Of a stretch of 64,000 nt of DNA, positions 45,711-58,314 are shown in pieces. The notes under the pieces were generated by a model. That model ran no database searches. It was not told the origin of the DNA and saw only the letters and a list, made by a program, of their open reading frames with translations. The stretch lies in NCBI GenBank assembly GCA_029378245.1, contig JARKIF010000004.1, positions 2,542,001-2,606,000 on the forward strand. The letters run 5' to 3'. How positions within the stretch are numbered: position 1 is the stretch's first letter; each line of letters starts with the position of its first letter. Position numbers and translations under genes: made by a program. Origin of the DNA: Roridomyces roridus. Its lineage: Eukaryota; Basidiomycota; Agaricomycetes; Agaricales; Mycenaceae.

Positions 45711-47200
45711 CTAGTGAATTGTTTGAGGAGACGAGTTGCAGCATTCATTATATAGGGAGGAGCCGCGAGGAGGTGCCCGAATGCTGCCCGACGAGTGAGT
45801 TAAACCGGAATTTCAGTGGGCCGTGGACCGTCTTTGTTTTTAGCACGCGATGCATGTCAGCATTTGTCGATCCGGTGGCTTCGAGGAAAACGAAGATTTG
45901 GAAAAGAGTTAAAGAAAAGTTCAAGAAGGAAAAGAGAAATCCGTTGAATTCCCACAAGCCACCGGAGTCAACCAAACATATCGAAGGTCCTCAAGAGGAG
46001 ATGAGGACTTTGATCTTCACGGCCACGTCACGGCGAGTCCGGAACTTGCTCGCCGCGCTGACGTCCAGCAATCATCGTCATATCCGAAGTCGGAGTTGAA
46101 TACAAGGGATTCCACGGGTCGTTTGCGGGTAGCATTGCCCCAGGTCTTCAATCGGCCAAACCCTCGGGCATCGTCCGCAACTTCGCGGGTTCAGGCGTCG
46201 TGAGCCAGGGTAGAGAGCATGGAGCCTCGGTCATGATGCGAAACCTATCGCGTCGGCGGGTGGTGAACAGCGAGCTCTGCCGATGAGTGTGGACGGAGAG
46301 AAAGACAAGCGGTGGCAGTGCACACGGTCAAGCCTCATCAATTACAGCCAAACAAACAACCGCTCGCTTCCGCGTTAGGCAATTCTGCTACAACTCAAAC
46401 GTGTATCGCTACGGCCTTGTGTTAATTGTCGGGATCATGATGCACGAGGCCCCGTCTATCTGTCGCCAAAAGTCCCTACCAAAGTGGCTGACAGTGAGCG
46501 AATAGTAAATCTACTAAATGGACAAACTCACCGGGGTCTTGTCAGAGAGCAGCTGCTACAAATGACATTGATCACTTCAGGCAAGAACCAATGCTTGCAG
46601 CAAATTGGAGAGTTGCGCCCGATTCAACGTTGCCTCGCCGCGTTTCCAAAAAAAAAAGACAAGTCCCCCAGGGTGCTCAAGCGCTCATCCCTCCCTCGTC
46701 GGATCTAGTTCCGCGTATTAAGACTGAGGAGCTTCCAATTATCCTAGGCTTTCCGCTTCCCGCTCATTGGGCGCTCAAATCTTGACAGATGGATTCCCAC
46801 TGCGCTAACTTTGAAGAAAGGATCATGGGGGGCTGTGATTGGGCTGTGAAAGTGGGAGTTCATCATACTTGCTGATGCGGTTCGCGAAGGTGGTGGTTGC
46901 GAACAAGGCTGATCAATCCCGATGCTGATGAGCGGATGAAGTTGAAAAGGCAATCAGAAGGCGTGCCAGTTACAGATTAGATACAACAAAGAAGGATTGT
47001 CCCGTGCTATTGTACATACATACACATCTCATGTCTTGCCATCATTCAACACTCCGCATCGACCCATCGTCATAATGCACCGTCCTCTCCATCTGCACGC
47101 TGATTTGAAAGTCCTGTGTACAGTCAGCGGCATACGCGGCGGGAACGAGGCCAGGATCTTACCGGTACCTTTGTCGAACGATTCTGTGACTATACCAGTT
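45711..47200. other. Interval without a supported gene
   Basis: No domain seen. 46333-46390 (AATTACAGCCAAACAAACAA, CTTCCGCGTTAGG) resembles 51880-51935, showing another dispersed repeat. A 10-nt A-run lies near 46650. Confidence 0.5.
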
Positions 47201-47201
47201 C

Positions 47202-48737
47202 TCATCTGAACGGGATGAATGGAATTGGACCACGTACAGCAAATTCAACCGGGTCCCCGGAACCATTCTTATTCCGCCGAAACATGATCGGACCGCCCCC
47301 GCCCTGCTGTTCCTCCGACTCGCGGAGGATGTTGTATCGGGAGTTGAGCGTTGCGAATACGACGCTGGCGTAGACTGAATGCCATTCGTCTTTGGTCAGA
47401 AGAGAGAAAGAGGAAGGATTCAGGGTACACACATTTTGTCGTGCAAAAGTACAGACCCAGGAACACCATGTTATCGTTCATGAATACCCACTGTGAAATC
47501 TCAGTCTCCCGGATCGGAAAGAGTTGAGGACGCACAGAGAGGATTGTGGTTGTCGAGCCAAGACTATATCAAGTCAAGATTCAGGATGATTCAGCTTCTC
47601 GGGAAGCACTTACGTCGTCAGCGAACCGTAGATTACGAGCTTATACAGAACGTGATTGATTCTGTCGCTCTCCCCACGATGCCTCAAGAGGAGGTACGCA
47701 AGGACACTTGAGGTGTAGACATCAAGCACGGCGGAGCTCGCTAGTCCCAATGTGAAGAGCCACTAAGAGTCCACGTCAGTCCGTAGTTGGAAGAAGTACA
47801 AGGACACTCTTACGCCGTCGTGGGCCTGTACAACAGTGAAATATTTATACTCGAAGCTAAAGGAGTTGAGGTCACAGTGCGTGCACGTGTTAGTGGAAGG
47901 TCACCTACAGCTTGGCCGAGAGGACTGGAATCTAAGTCAACAAGGATGCTTATGAGGTCTGGAGGGCGTACCTGCGCTACTGGCTTGAAGCTCCCAATCA
48001 GCAACACACACATTCCCGGAGAAAGAAATCTGAAATCTCACCAAGTCGAAGACAGATGAGGATAATCTTGTGCGCAACAAGTGAGCGGATTTCAAGAAGG
48101 AAGAAATAGCGTACAACGGGGGTAGCCAACAGCCAACTCCGCCGGCCGAGCATGAATATCCGGTGTGCGAAGAAACTGAATCGTCAGTCAGCGGGAGACC
48201 AGCTTCAATATCCGAATGGCGTACCAATGCACGCAAATCACGATCAACGCCTGAATTCCTTGAGACACAGCAGATTTGTCCTCATCATAAAACTCACCGC
48301 TTGAATTATAATCATCTGTGAGTTGAATTGAACGATCGACTCAGACGGGACGGATTTGGCGTACCGGAATTTCCCTGATGACCAATGACCAGACCGTCCG
48401 TAGAAAGGCGTGACACGCACCATGCAATCGAGTTCTTAGCCAACGGATCTCCGTACTGCCCAATCAAATAAAACCACACCGCACCCCAAAGAAAACCAGT
48501 GTGAATCGTATCCAGGACCCAAATGACAGCAACTAGAATCTTCAACCGCATCACGTCATTCCTGTACGACCGAAAGTAAAATGTGGCTTGAAGGGATGAG
48601 ATGCCGTATATGCTGCCAAACTGGAGGTCAGCCGCTGAGCGTTCAAAGCGGAAAGTGAGGACGCACACGGAGGCGAAGAGCGCCCCGATGAGGAGTGCGC
48701 CAAAGGTCGTCGGCACAGTACTAGGAGCTGGGTGCAT
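47202..48737 (-). CDS. DUF6534-type 7TM protein, copy 1
   Basis: Start ATG at 48737 (MHPAPSTVPTTFGALLIGAL). A 54-nt intron joins FAS to the block IYGISSLQATFYFRSYRNDV, then MRLKILVAVIWVLDTIHTGF, LWGAVWFYLIGQYGDPL. Further exons at 47500-48250 are short. The C-terminal part shows MVFLGLYFCTTK, VYASVVFATLNSRYNILRES and a Gly-rich hydrophilic tail ending at 47202. The order of helices and the NSRYNI-type end match the basidiomycete DUF6534 family of integral membrane proteins with about seven helices. Function unknown. A second member lies at 55066. Confidence 0.78.
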
Positions 48738-48799
48738 CCTTCAGCCGCGAGGGGAGATCTGGAAGGAAGGAGGGCGTGAGGGCTTCTCGCAGGGAGCCA

Positions 48800-49393
48800 G
48801 CAGCCAGTTGTGCTATAAGTACCCGGAGAGCATACATGGGTAAATGATGGTGATCCCGGGGTTGCGCTGCTTTTGTTCAAAGAGACCGCAGTCTGATCTC
48901 GGGGTTCGCCGTGGCAGAGCGGGGTTTGCGGGATGATCATACCGCACGCTGGTGTGAACTGGATCTTTGACGAAAGATAGCCGCTGGAAGGCTGTAGGGC
49001 TATATTTGACCGCAAGATGGAAGAAGTGGAAACTATCCGAGCCCCACTGCCTCAAAACATACATATTGAAATACGACCCGTGGGCCCAAGGACTCTCTGT
49101 GAAGATAGACTTGATCCCCAGGGTGAACGCTGTGTTCCCGCCTCGTCTGCTGGGTAAGTGGTAGCCGGTATTGAGATTTCACAGCATCTCAGCCGAACGA
49201 GGGATGAAATCATGAAATCATCTCGTTCGATCGTCTCCCGCCGCAGGGAGAACCAACCGGTCTTTGAGCGGCGGTCCCCACAATCGCTCCCTTGATTCCT
49301 CGATTCCAACTGAGTAAAAACGGGTACTATGAGAAAGACCCCACCATCAGCGCTCCCACCGGAAAGCGGAGTATCACGTACATATCACGCATG
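48800..49393. other. Interval without a supported gene
   Basis: Upstream flank of the DUF6534 gene. Short frames only. Contains inverted words ATGATTTCATCCCTCGTTCG / CGAACGAGGGATGAAATCAT near 49196-49222, a small palindrome. Confidence 0.4.
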
Positions 49394-51153
49394 CACCGGA
49401 CTTTGATGCGAATTTTTGGTCGCCGATATGCCACGAAAACAGATCATTTTGGCCGAACATTGGCCGGATAATGGTCAGAATATTGGCCGACCAATATTCA
49501 GTTGATACGTCGCATATTCCTCGCATATTGTCCTCGTATATCCCACATTTCCACCCCATGAAACAACGAATGAGAACTTGGCAAAAATTCTAGTAGGACG
49601 GCGCTCGGCAGAAAGCGGCACATCTCGGCGGCTACTGCCTATGTCCGCTCTTAACTCCGACCGCCATCGTCTCGCTCGCCCAACTGCAATGGCACCCTTC
49701 CTCACACTCTACTGCCTCAACGCTGCTCATACCTCTTCGCTACCACTCCCTGACTGCCCATGCCTGACGGCTTCCGTTTGTCATTCGATTTGACCTCTGT
49801 AGACGCCTCGCCATTTGCCCTGCAAATCCGCGCGATTTCCATCCCTCTGGTCCTTTCAGCGCCTTAATTCTCACCCCTCCACTCCCTAATGAGTCCCAGA
49901 CACGGCCTCTCGCGTCTTTCCGCGTTCTTTTGGCCAGACACGCTGAGGCACATCCCTCCGATTCGACAGCTTTGTTGGCGGCGTCAGGTACCATCTCACG
50001 CCAGCCGGCAGGCTTCTGCATGCCTCAATGGGCCGCATGCGACGTTGGTTACCGCTTTTCTAACGCCTGGGGTTGTACTTACATCCTTCCGAGGGCGTGC
50101 ACTCGGCAACTCAATGCAATACCCATGTATCGTGCGCGGTAGTATTCTTCGTGTTGGCACGATCTTATTCGGTCATAGGTATGCCAGGCGCGGGACAAGC
50201 TGGACGGATGTGAGGGTGAAGGCGTCGAGCGGAATGAGCGGGGTGTTTGGTGCAAAGGTGCGTTATCCTCTCGGTCTCATCCACCATCGCTCATGACCTC
50301 AAATACACCGCCGCGAGCGTGACTGGCCGAGACTTGAGGGTGGACGGGCGGGCGCGGGAGCGAGAGGAGCATGTTCCATCTGCTCGTCCATCGCTTACAC
50401 CGCTAACAAACACTGCAGATCCACCAGCGCGCAACGCCAGCTTCAACGTTATACCCTCATGCCCGACATGCTCGAACAGTGTGCACTTTCACGTTTCCGG
50501 TCGACACGTTTGTTCAACGCGAGTTTGGTCGTCGGTTGGAGTTCACATTTTCGAGGTGCGTCGGTCACACCGTGCTCCTTCCTTCTATCCCATTCACCGT
50601 GTTGGACCAGATTGCTGGGACACAAGAAAACGATCGTGGACACATTGATAACGTCGGTAGCACCAGTGCGTATTCCTTTTCGTTGTTCCTCACCTCCATT
50701 GACTCGTCTCATGACCAGATTGGCTCGCGGTTTGAGGGACGTGGTCCTGCGTACGCACAAATGATAAGGTCAGTGACCGTTCTCGTTCCGTCTGCAACCC
50801 ATGGCTCAATTTCATTTCAGCGCTCTTATTGACAAGTCATGAAGATCGGCGTGCAGGGGTGAGCTGAGCGGGCGGTAGAGTACTGGTGGCCGCGGTGTAG
50901 TAGACAGCAGATGAATATATTTCTGTCCTGTAAAATGAGCGCGCGCGGGATGGGGAAGCTAGGAAGTCGGGCCAATATGAGCCAATATGTGGCTAACATG
51001 GGAGGAATATGCGGCCGATATTTGGCCAAAACAACCCCTTTTGTCCGAATATTGGTCGGACAATATTTCGCCAACATCCAGTGATTATCCTGCCAAAACG
51101 ACCCGTATTGACCTCATATTGGACAACAAAAATTCGCATCAAAGTCCGGTGTG
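49394..51153 (+). mobile_element. TIR DNA element, about 1.76 kb, class unassigned
   Basis: Terminal inverted repeats of at least 23 bp: GGACTTTGATGCGAATTTTT at 49398-49417 and its exact complement at about 51128-51147. Subterminal zones on both sides carry ATATTGGYCGA/TCGGCCAATAT-type words in opposite orientation, so the inverted region extends, degenerate, to about 150 bp. No clear target duplication at the ends I chose. The interior (49690-50850) has open but frame-broken stretches on the plus strand, for example CTFTFPVDTFVQREFGRRLE, with no transposase seen. It may be a non-autonomous element carrying captured sequence. Confidence 0.75.
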
Positions 51154-51159
51154 CGCAGG

Positions 51160-51560
51160 CGAGGCGCTGAACCTCCGCGTTGGATCGTGTTGGATCGTAC
51201 ACGCCATTGAAGGGATCCTCGCGCTTCAAAGACTCCTTGTCCCTCTTCTCGAGGTTCAACGCCAATGGATCGAGGTCGAAGAATATGCGGAACGTAAACT
51301 GTAAGACGTAGCCTGGGCCTTCTGAGTGAGGACCAGAGATAGGAACGAGTCCACGTACAGATGAGCTTCGTCCACAGCATCACGACCTCCGCCCAAGCGA
51401 CCTTGGCTTCATCCGCACGATCGATGCATGCCTCTCGGGATGATCGATGTACCGCGGTGTCCTTGGGAACACAGATGGATAGTCGATCAGCGCTTTCAGA
51501 AGATCGAGGAAACTCCGTCTGTACGAGGAAGATAGTCGTTTGACGTCAAGCTCAGTTGCG
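51160..51560 (-). CDS. Coding-like segment next to the TIR element
   Basis: On the minus strand an exon-like stretch reads DEAKVAWAEVVMLWTKLI, and after a possible intron (51302-51357) FTFRIFFDLDPLALNLEKRD, SLKREDPFNGVYDPTRSNAE. It runs right up to the element border. No family recognised. It may be a gene fragment truncated by the insertion. Confidence 0.35.
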
Positions 51561-53174
51561 CAGTATTAACGAGCGGAATTGAGATTCGACGCCTTGGAAA
51601 AAACGGCAGTGGGCGCGGAGGTGCTGGCGTCGGGTTGCGCGGCTGGCCGACAACCAGCGGGCTTCGAGGTCATGGGCATAGTAGTAGATTTTTATTGGGC
51701 GCTTCAAGGGCGCGTAATTCCTGTTTTCAGCTGGTTTTCAGAGACCTTGTATGTGAAGAAGAACCGTGGGGTTAAGCTTCGCCGTAGTACCCAAGGAGGC
51801 ATACTTTGCGACGCGGGGCATGGTGGGCGGGAAAGACAAGGGAAGAGCAGGGCGGCTTTGTCAGCGTTGATCCGTCGACCAAGCTGAATCAATCACACGC
51901 AAATAAACAAACGCTTGCTTCCCCTTTAGGAAACTCTGCCCAGGAGGTTGTCAGCAAAGTCCCAGTAAGTTATGAACCTATTCGACGCTCAGCCCCGTCA
52001 GCTGTATGAGCTGAAAGGTTGAGAAAGTCACCCGAGAAGATTCTGACAGAAGAAAGAATGCGGAGGGCGGGAGTCGAACTCGGCATCCCGAGTCGAATAC
52101 TGTTGGGGTGAAAGGCATCCACATCCAAGTCGTTAGCGGCAGAAATCTACATATTGCAAACAGACACAACCCATTGCGATACCACGGCATCAGAGGGCAC
52201 AAAAATCATGAAAGATGCAGTGCTGACAGCACTGACTTCGGGTCGAACGAGGGATGTGGTCATGTACCGGTGGTGCGGACCCAGACACCTTCTCATGCCA
52301 GTGCATCGTCCTCTGCATCTGCAGGTCATCTGAAACCTGAAAAAAGGACAATTCCGGTCAACGTTGATAGGAAGACTCGAAGAGACGGAAGAGGTGTACT
52401 ACAGAGCGGACCTCGAGGTCTTATATATTACTTGAGCCTCTCTTGGCTATGGACTCGTTGTGGTCAGTGTTGAACGTTGACCTCTAGGCTTCGCATTTCT
52501 GTGCCGCGGGGCGGTGCCTTAATATCGATCACCTCTTTTGTTCACTTCCACTGGTTCGGGTAAGGAAATCCACACTGTTCAGAACACAGAGACCTACCAA
52601 CTCTTTCAACGTCACTGGCTCCATTCGTGGTCATTTCTGTCTCTGAAAATGGCAGGGTTTTCAAAACGAAGTTCTCATTTCCTCAAAGCACCCGGGTGTG
52701 CTGTGTGCTGGCCGCGTACAAATGGGCTGAACGTCTTCGTTCCAACCTCGTTCGAATCGGTGCGGTACCGTTACTTTGGCGATCCTCGCGGGTGCACATT
52801 TTTTTTCTGTTTTCTTTCACTTTTTCCCTCTGGTTTTGGTCCGACTGAACAGAATGGGATTGCGCTCATGGCTCAGGCCGCTACAGTACGAATTATGGTG
52901 TTCAAGGCAAGGAATTTACCAGTAAGTAGTTGTGGTGCTCAAAAAAGGGGACAAGGACGGGGCTCAGACATGGGCCCGCCTAGAGTCGAACTAGGGATAC
53001 TAGAGCCTTTGCCAGTGGCCAATATCCTCCAATTCTTTCAACGGTTCCAAGCCGAAGCCATGACTCATGCAAGATGACACACCCGTCGGAAATCGAATGC
53101 TTACTCAATCGCTCTGACACACCCACGACTTGACCCGCAACCCTCCCAATTGTATAAAACAGCAGCCCAAATCG
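51561..53174. other. Repeat-rich interval with tRNA-like pieces
   Basis: No gene supported. 52060-52100 and 52975-53000 carry T-arm-like words; the second (CCTAG, TTCGACT, CTAGG on the minus strand) pairs perfectly but lacks a full cloverleaf. 52738-52856 matches the SINE-like repeat at 33040-33155. Confidence 0.5.
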
Positions 53175-54163
53175 ATGCCCCTTATGTCTTCCTCTTCTTC
53201 CGTTCACCCCGAATCCCAAGCTGGCTTTGCCAAAAACACGGAACTGTACAACCAAGTCCGTTCCGGCTACCCCGTCGAAGCGCTCTCCCTCCTCCGCAAG
53301 GCTGTCAGCAACAAAGGACCGCTTGACGTCGTCGAGTACGTCTACCCTTTGATGCTGCCTCCACTAACTTGAATCAAACGCAGGATCGGCGTGGGTACAG
53401 GCATCTTTACGCGCGGCCTCCTTACACACCCCGATTGGGCCACCGCCATCGGCACCCTGCGCGCCGTCGAACCCAACGAGGGCATGCGCGAGACGTTTGA
53501 AAAGCATACCACTGACCCTCGCGTCGTCCTGGCTGACGGGACCTTTGAGGCCACAGGTGCTGAGAGCGGGTCGACGGATGTGATTGCCATTGCTACAGTG
53601 AGCACGTCAAAATCCGAGAAGATGTAAACTGACTGACCGTTCGCAGGCATTCCACTGGTGTCTCGACATCCCTGCTGCCCTCACCGAATTCCTCCGCATC
53701 CTCAAGCCAAACGGCGTCCTCTGCCTCATCTGGACCGGACAAGACTCGTAAGTTCTCTTCATTCAACCTACTCACCAAGCTGAACTACCTTGCAAGCGAC
53801 TGCACTCCGTGGCTCAAACAAGTCGTCTCCATCGCCGAAGCACGCGAGAACGCAGCCTCGCCAAACGCCCGTACCGAAAAATGGCGCGATCTCTTCTCCC
53901 TCCCCGCGTACACCGAGTCCTTCTCTGAGACCCTGGAGGAGCAAGTGTTCCGCTGGGGCATACCCGTCAAAGCCGAGGACGTCTTCAACAAAGTGCTCAC
54001 CGCGAGCCGGGTATCTGCGCTCCCTGAGCAAGAGAAGGAGGTCGTGCTGAGGGATGTGCGGGCCGTGCTTGATAAAGGCGAGGGAATGGTGTGGGTTGAC
54101 GAGCAGCAGGGCAAGTTTGAGCTGCCGCAGATGTGTCGGGTGGTCATTTCGAAGCGGAAGTAG
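53175..54163 (+). CDS. SAM-dependent methyltransferase
   Basis: Start ATG at 53175 (MPLMSSSSSVHPESQ), stop at 54163, three introns. Class I Rossmann fold: FAKNTELYNQVRSGYPVEAL, then across an intron motif I IGVGTGIFTRGLLTH, the acidic end of beta-2 in RAVEPNEGMRETF, VVLADGTFEATG, TDVIAIAT and AFHWCLDIPAALTEFLRILK with PNGVLCLIWTGQD. The AFHW block and overall size (about 290 residues) place it near the trans-aconitate/Crg1-like cytosolic methyltransferases, which methylate small carboxylic acids or lipids. The substrate is not predictable. It sits alone between repeats. Confidence 0.88.
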
Positions 54164-54179
54164 AAGAACTGTGTGTGTG

Positions 54180-54330
54180 TGTGAAGTCACGATAAAAAGA
54201 ATAAAGCTGTGCATTGGCATATTTCGTCGTGTATTTCCTTCTTTGATTCTCCTTCCATGGGAGTTCAGTTCAGTTCGGGTTCCAGCCCCTCCAGTCCGGG
54301 GCGGCTGAGTTACCAACTCCCGAGAGCCCA
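54180..54330 (-). repeat. SINE-like repeat, copy 1
   Basis: Shares AAAGCTGTGCA, TCGTG-ATTT-CTTCTTTGAT and CTTCCATG words with 60500-60690, directly after the methyltransferase stop. The minus strand of the second copy carries a B-box-like GGTTCGAATGCC, so the family is probably tRNA-derived. Confidence 0.55.
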
Positions 54331-55065
54331 TTCCGACACAAGGAGGATCAACCTGCCCTTTGGCCCTACAACGGAACAATAGATCGTGGGTCCACCGTCC
54401 ACAGGTGACAGCCCTGCACTGATGCTCTTGTACTGTTGGTCTTTTCAGCACGGTTTAATACAAGAATGAGCAACCCTATCTTAAAGCTTTCCTTTCAAAC
54501 ATCATGTCCCCACCGGTCTCCACACAGAGGAGGTGGAAAAAGGATTCGCCATCACGATCTTGGCTGTGCAATGGATCAGCGTGGCTTGTTTGCTCATCTC
54601 GTGCTCTTAACGTGCCAAGACGTGCCCGACACCCCCTCCCTCCGCCTCCCCCAGTCCCTTGCTCTCCTAAACTCGTTGGTTCCTTGGAATCGGAGTCTGC
54701 GGTCACTTTACACCAGCCTCCGCTCCGATCTGATACCACAGGCCAAGACATCTGACAGGGCGCCAAAATTAAAAAAAAAAAGCTACAGGCCGTGTAAACC
54801 AAAAGTTAACGATAAGAAATTTCCAATGCAAGTCGTTTTCTGGTTCCTCTCCCAGTCGACCTTTTGTGGCGCACGCCTAGCTCACCAATGCATGGCTCAT
54901 CTTTTGGGCTCAGGAGGCTGAGGTCGTTCTCCTTACCCTATCACTATCGCCCCTAGCACAGCACTTGATCCCAGCTCCTGTCCCCAGCGCCTTTTTTCCG
55001 CTTCCTATAACAAGCAGAAAACTCTCCCTTCCCCTCAACGATCGACAATCGTGCACTTCCCCGCC
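54331..55065. other. Interval without a supported gene
   Basis: No domain seen. An A-rich run (AATTAAAAAAAAAAAGC) lies near 54768-54784. The right end is the 5' flank of the DUF6534 gene. Confidence 0.5.
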
Positions 55066-56837
55066 ATGTCTGCCCCACACATTCCCACAACGCTGGGGGC
55101 TCTCCTCATTGGAGGGTTCGTCGCCACCATGTACGCACGGGTCCTGTGTATCTCTTGTTTCTCTTCCTCATGCATGCTATGGCCAGGTTCTCCGGTGTTG
55201 TCACTCTCCAAACTCTGTGGTACTCCCGGGCGTATAAATCAGACCCGAAGCCTCTCAAATCACTCGTGCGTTTTCAGTCATCTCTGAATCTGCTGTCCGT
55301 GTTCCCACTCCCCTTACTAGGTCCTATCCGTCTGGTGCGTATCGGCGCGTTCCAGCGTGTCTCCTACTGAGGCTCGGTGATTCAGGCTCCTCGACACAAT
55401 CCACACGGCGTTGATCTGGGCGGCGGTGTGGGATTGTTTGATAGGAGATTATGGGTCATTTTCCTCTGTGGACCATATACCTTGGCCCATACCGGTACGC
55501 TCCAACCACTCGATTCTTTGTGTCGACTGACGAGCGCCTCAGTTGACGGTTATCCTCACCGCGATCCTTACATTCCTTATACACTGGTCGGCCCTCTTTC
55601 CCGCCCCGTGTGTTCCGTCTAAACGAATCCCCAGCTTTCTCGCACACCGCATATTCATGCTCAGCGGGCGCAATTACTTTATGGCTTTACCAGTCGTACG
55701 TCGCCCATCCAGCACTTGTAATCGCCTTGCTTACCAAGAGTGCAGCTCATTCTTGCCGTCGTCCGTGTCGGTGAGCATCCTCTGATACATATTACCTGGC
55801 TAATATTGACCACCTATGCACGATAGTCTCAGCATCCGGTACGCACCCATTTTCAATCCCACTCCCGGCCGCCACTGATTTTACATATCGGCAGTCACGA
55901 CACAGCAAATGTAAGTCCTTGCTTATATCGCTAAACGTGACAATGACGCCCGCATAAGGGAGCAGTACGGAAGCTACACCGAGTTCAAGGCCCACGCTTT
56001 CGTACGTCGCATCCCATTTACTTGATCTTAACCAACGAATGACTCCATTTCGCAGTGGCTCTTCACTCTCGGCCTCTCGGTCTCATCCGCCGTCGACATA
56101 CTCATCACAGCACTCCTTTCCTACCTCTTGCAATCGACTAGGCCAACTGCTAACAGGTACGTGCTTGCGCTTGCGATGCGCCGCTTCTCTAAAACGTACA
56201 AAATCCAGGCTTAACGCCATGGTAAATAAATTGACGGTGGCGGCTTTCGAGACGGGTGCGTTGACTTGGTGCGTTAACTTCTTTCGCCGTTCTACATACC
56301 TCTGATTGGCAGCACGCATCTCTAGCGTTGGAACGATCGCATCCATGATATGTGTGAGTACCACACACCCGAATTTCCACCGAATTCGAATTCGAATACT
56401 TGCAGTGGGTATCCATGCCTTCAAATTTGATCTTCCTCGGCCTCCATTTTGTCATCAGCAAGCGTGAGCCACTTTTCCCCTGCTCTGTAAACTGTACACT
56501 CACTGACAAGAACCGATAGTATACGCCACCTCCCTCTTAGTCACGTACGTCGATTCCGTCCCTCCCTTGCTTCCATACTTCAACGTTGAACGACTAGTCT
56601 CAATATACGGAAAAACATCCTTGAAACCGATTTGGAGTCTGAATCGACGCGGCCATATACATCCCCTGCGGGCCAGGATAACCCGGTCATATTCAACCTG
56701 GGGGTGATTCAAGCCCGGAATTCAATGTTACAGTCATCCCCAGTACAAGTGCACATGGTGGTACGCTTTCCCTCCTTCCACAAACGCGGCGTTCTAACGG
56801 GCTACGTCCATAGAAAAGCACCGAATACGATATCTGA
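55066..56837 (+). CDS. DUF6534-type 7TM protein, copy 2
   Basis: Start ATG at 55066 (MSAPHIPTTLGALLIGGFVA), stop TGA at 56835-56837 after a last exon KSTEYDI. A long chain of short exons: FSGVVTLQTLWYSRAYKSDP, LIWAAVWDCLIGDYGSFSSV, DHIPWPIP, LTVILTAILTFLIHW, HRIFMLSGRNYFMALPV, LFTLGLSVSSAVDILITALL, LNAMVNKLTVAAFETG and LESESTRPYTSPAGQDNPVI in the hydrophilic tail. Helix order and the start PHIPTTLGALLIG match copy 1 (VPTTFGALLIG) and the DUF6534 family. Opposite orientation and 6 kb from copy 1, with the TIR element between them. Function unknown. Confidence 0.8.
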
Positions 56838-57697
56838 CGGCGCGTCTGAAGGCCTGCAGCGACAGGGGTTTGTGTACCATAGAGCGTTCCTTGGGATTTG
56901 GCGGTTTAACCTGTGTACTTGTATATAATCATATTCTATCTGGAGTAAATCGTTCGTTCGCGGGAGCTGCCCTGAGAGGAGGATAAATGGACGGGGACGG
57001 GCGGTGGCAACGACATACAGGTTAACAAAACCCTCTACCGCATACTCCTCGGCCGCAGAAAAGGAGGTTGGCACTCTCGCCAGAGGCCACGGAGAGGACT
57101 TGTCGATGGCACCGCAGGGCGTGGCCCCCGGAGAAACGGCCTCCTCAGCAGGAGTAGGGGAGGTCAGTGTTATGGGTACTAACAGACACTGGAGAGGAGG
57201 ACTTCAATCGATTCAGATGGCGGCCGTGGAGTGTTGACTGAGAGGCTTCCAGGCAAATATGTGCAAGGACGTTGACGTTACGGAGGTCGCCAGATTTCCG
57301 GCGCGGAAATTCGGCCAGTATCGCCATCGCTGGTGCTGGGTTAATCTCGTGGTCGGTGCACTGTTGGGTTTATCGGATTATCCGACTCACTTTGCGGAGG
57401 TCGGGGATACAACCAGCTTCAATTCAAATGGAATCCAGCGACTTCGAAGGCCCTGAGCGCCTGCCTCCGCCCAGAACTGCCGGGAGCACGTCAAACTCGC
57501 TCTTGCGGACTATGAGCTGGGAGCCAGCGAGGCGCGGTGCTGTAGACTTTTGGGAAAGATAAGCGTGGTAACAGCCAAAGAAATTGTTCACTATCTCTGC
57601 ACATGTGGATCCGATAAATTCTCTCGAACATTCGGGAGTGACTGTGCCGGGGTTTCAACTGATGGAACGCAGATGAGTTTCAGGCAAGGAAAAAAGG
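56838..57697. other. Interval without a supported gene
   Basis: Short frames only. The left part is the 3' flank of the DUF6534 gene, the right part the 3' flank of the tRNA gene. Confidence 0.5.
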
Positions 57698-57781
57698 GAC
57701 CCAACCGCGATTCGAACGCGGGGCCACACCCAAAGTACGAAAACGCCCTAAGGGTGTATCATACCTCTAGACCATTGGGTC
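57698..57781 (-). tRNA. tRNA-Pro(AGG) with 13-nt intron
   Basis: A full cloverleaf on the minus strand: acceptor GACCCAA paired with TTGGGTC, a D-arm with TGGTCTAGAGGTATGAT (the typical proline A box), anticodon stem CACCC/GGGTG with loop TT-AGG-G, and T-arm CCGCG-TTCGAAT-CGCGG. The loop holds an extra 13 nt (CGTTTTCGTACTT) directly after position 37, the usual site of eukaryotic tRNA introns. It is the only complete tRNA I found in the window. Confidence 0.93.
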
Positions 57782-58314
57782 GGGCCGATCAGGCTGTCTT
57801 ATTTGGCACTGCATACCGCCCGATGAAGCGTACTTGATCAGCATGTAGGCAGATACTTACATGGTCAAATCCTTCAGCTTCGCCATGGGAGTAGATGCGC
57901 TGAAGCCTCGGCCCCGAGGGTATGCAGGATTCTCGGAACCCCGTTCCAATTTCAGAAAACCAGTCAAGTCCTTACCGCCCGGCTCAGCTGAGTATCTTCG
58001 GGTCCGGCTTTCTAAGACTTGACTCGAATTGCTGACAGATTCTCAGTCCATCCCCTTGGCGCTATCATACGGCGACGCAGAATATAAGAACCCGCAAAAC
58101 GGAATGCCAGAGACTAACCAAGCCACGATGTCAGCATCCGAAACCCTCCCCTCCCAGCAACTCATCAACGCCCTCGCCGTTCTCGATCATTTCAACTCTG
58201 ATTGGGACGCCTTCGCAGAGCTCTTTGCCCCTGAATTCGAGTACGAAGTTCGGCCAGCGAGTATAATTCCCCTCGGTGGACAGCGAACCCGGAACAAGGG
58301 AGAGTTGCTGGGCT

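Noticed and set aside
52970..53080. Functional tRNA gene
   Set aside because: A paired T-arm only; the 5' half does not fold into a D-arm and acceptor stem.
53768..54451. A 227-residue minus-strand frame
   Set aside because: Shadow of the methyltransferase exons and the adjacent SINE-like repeat.
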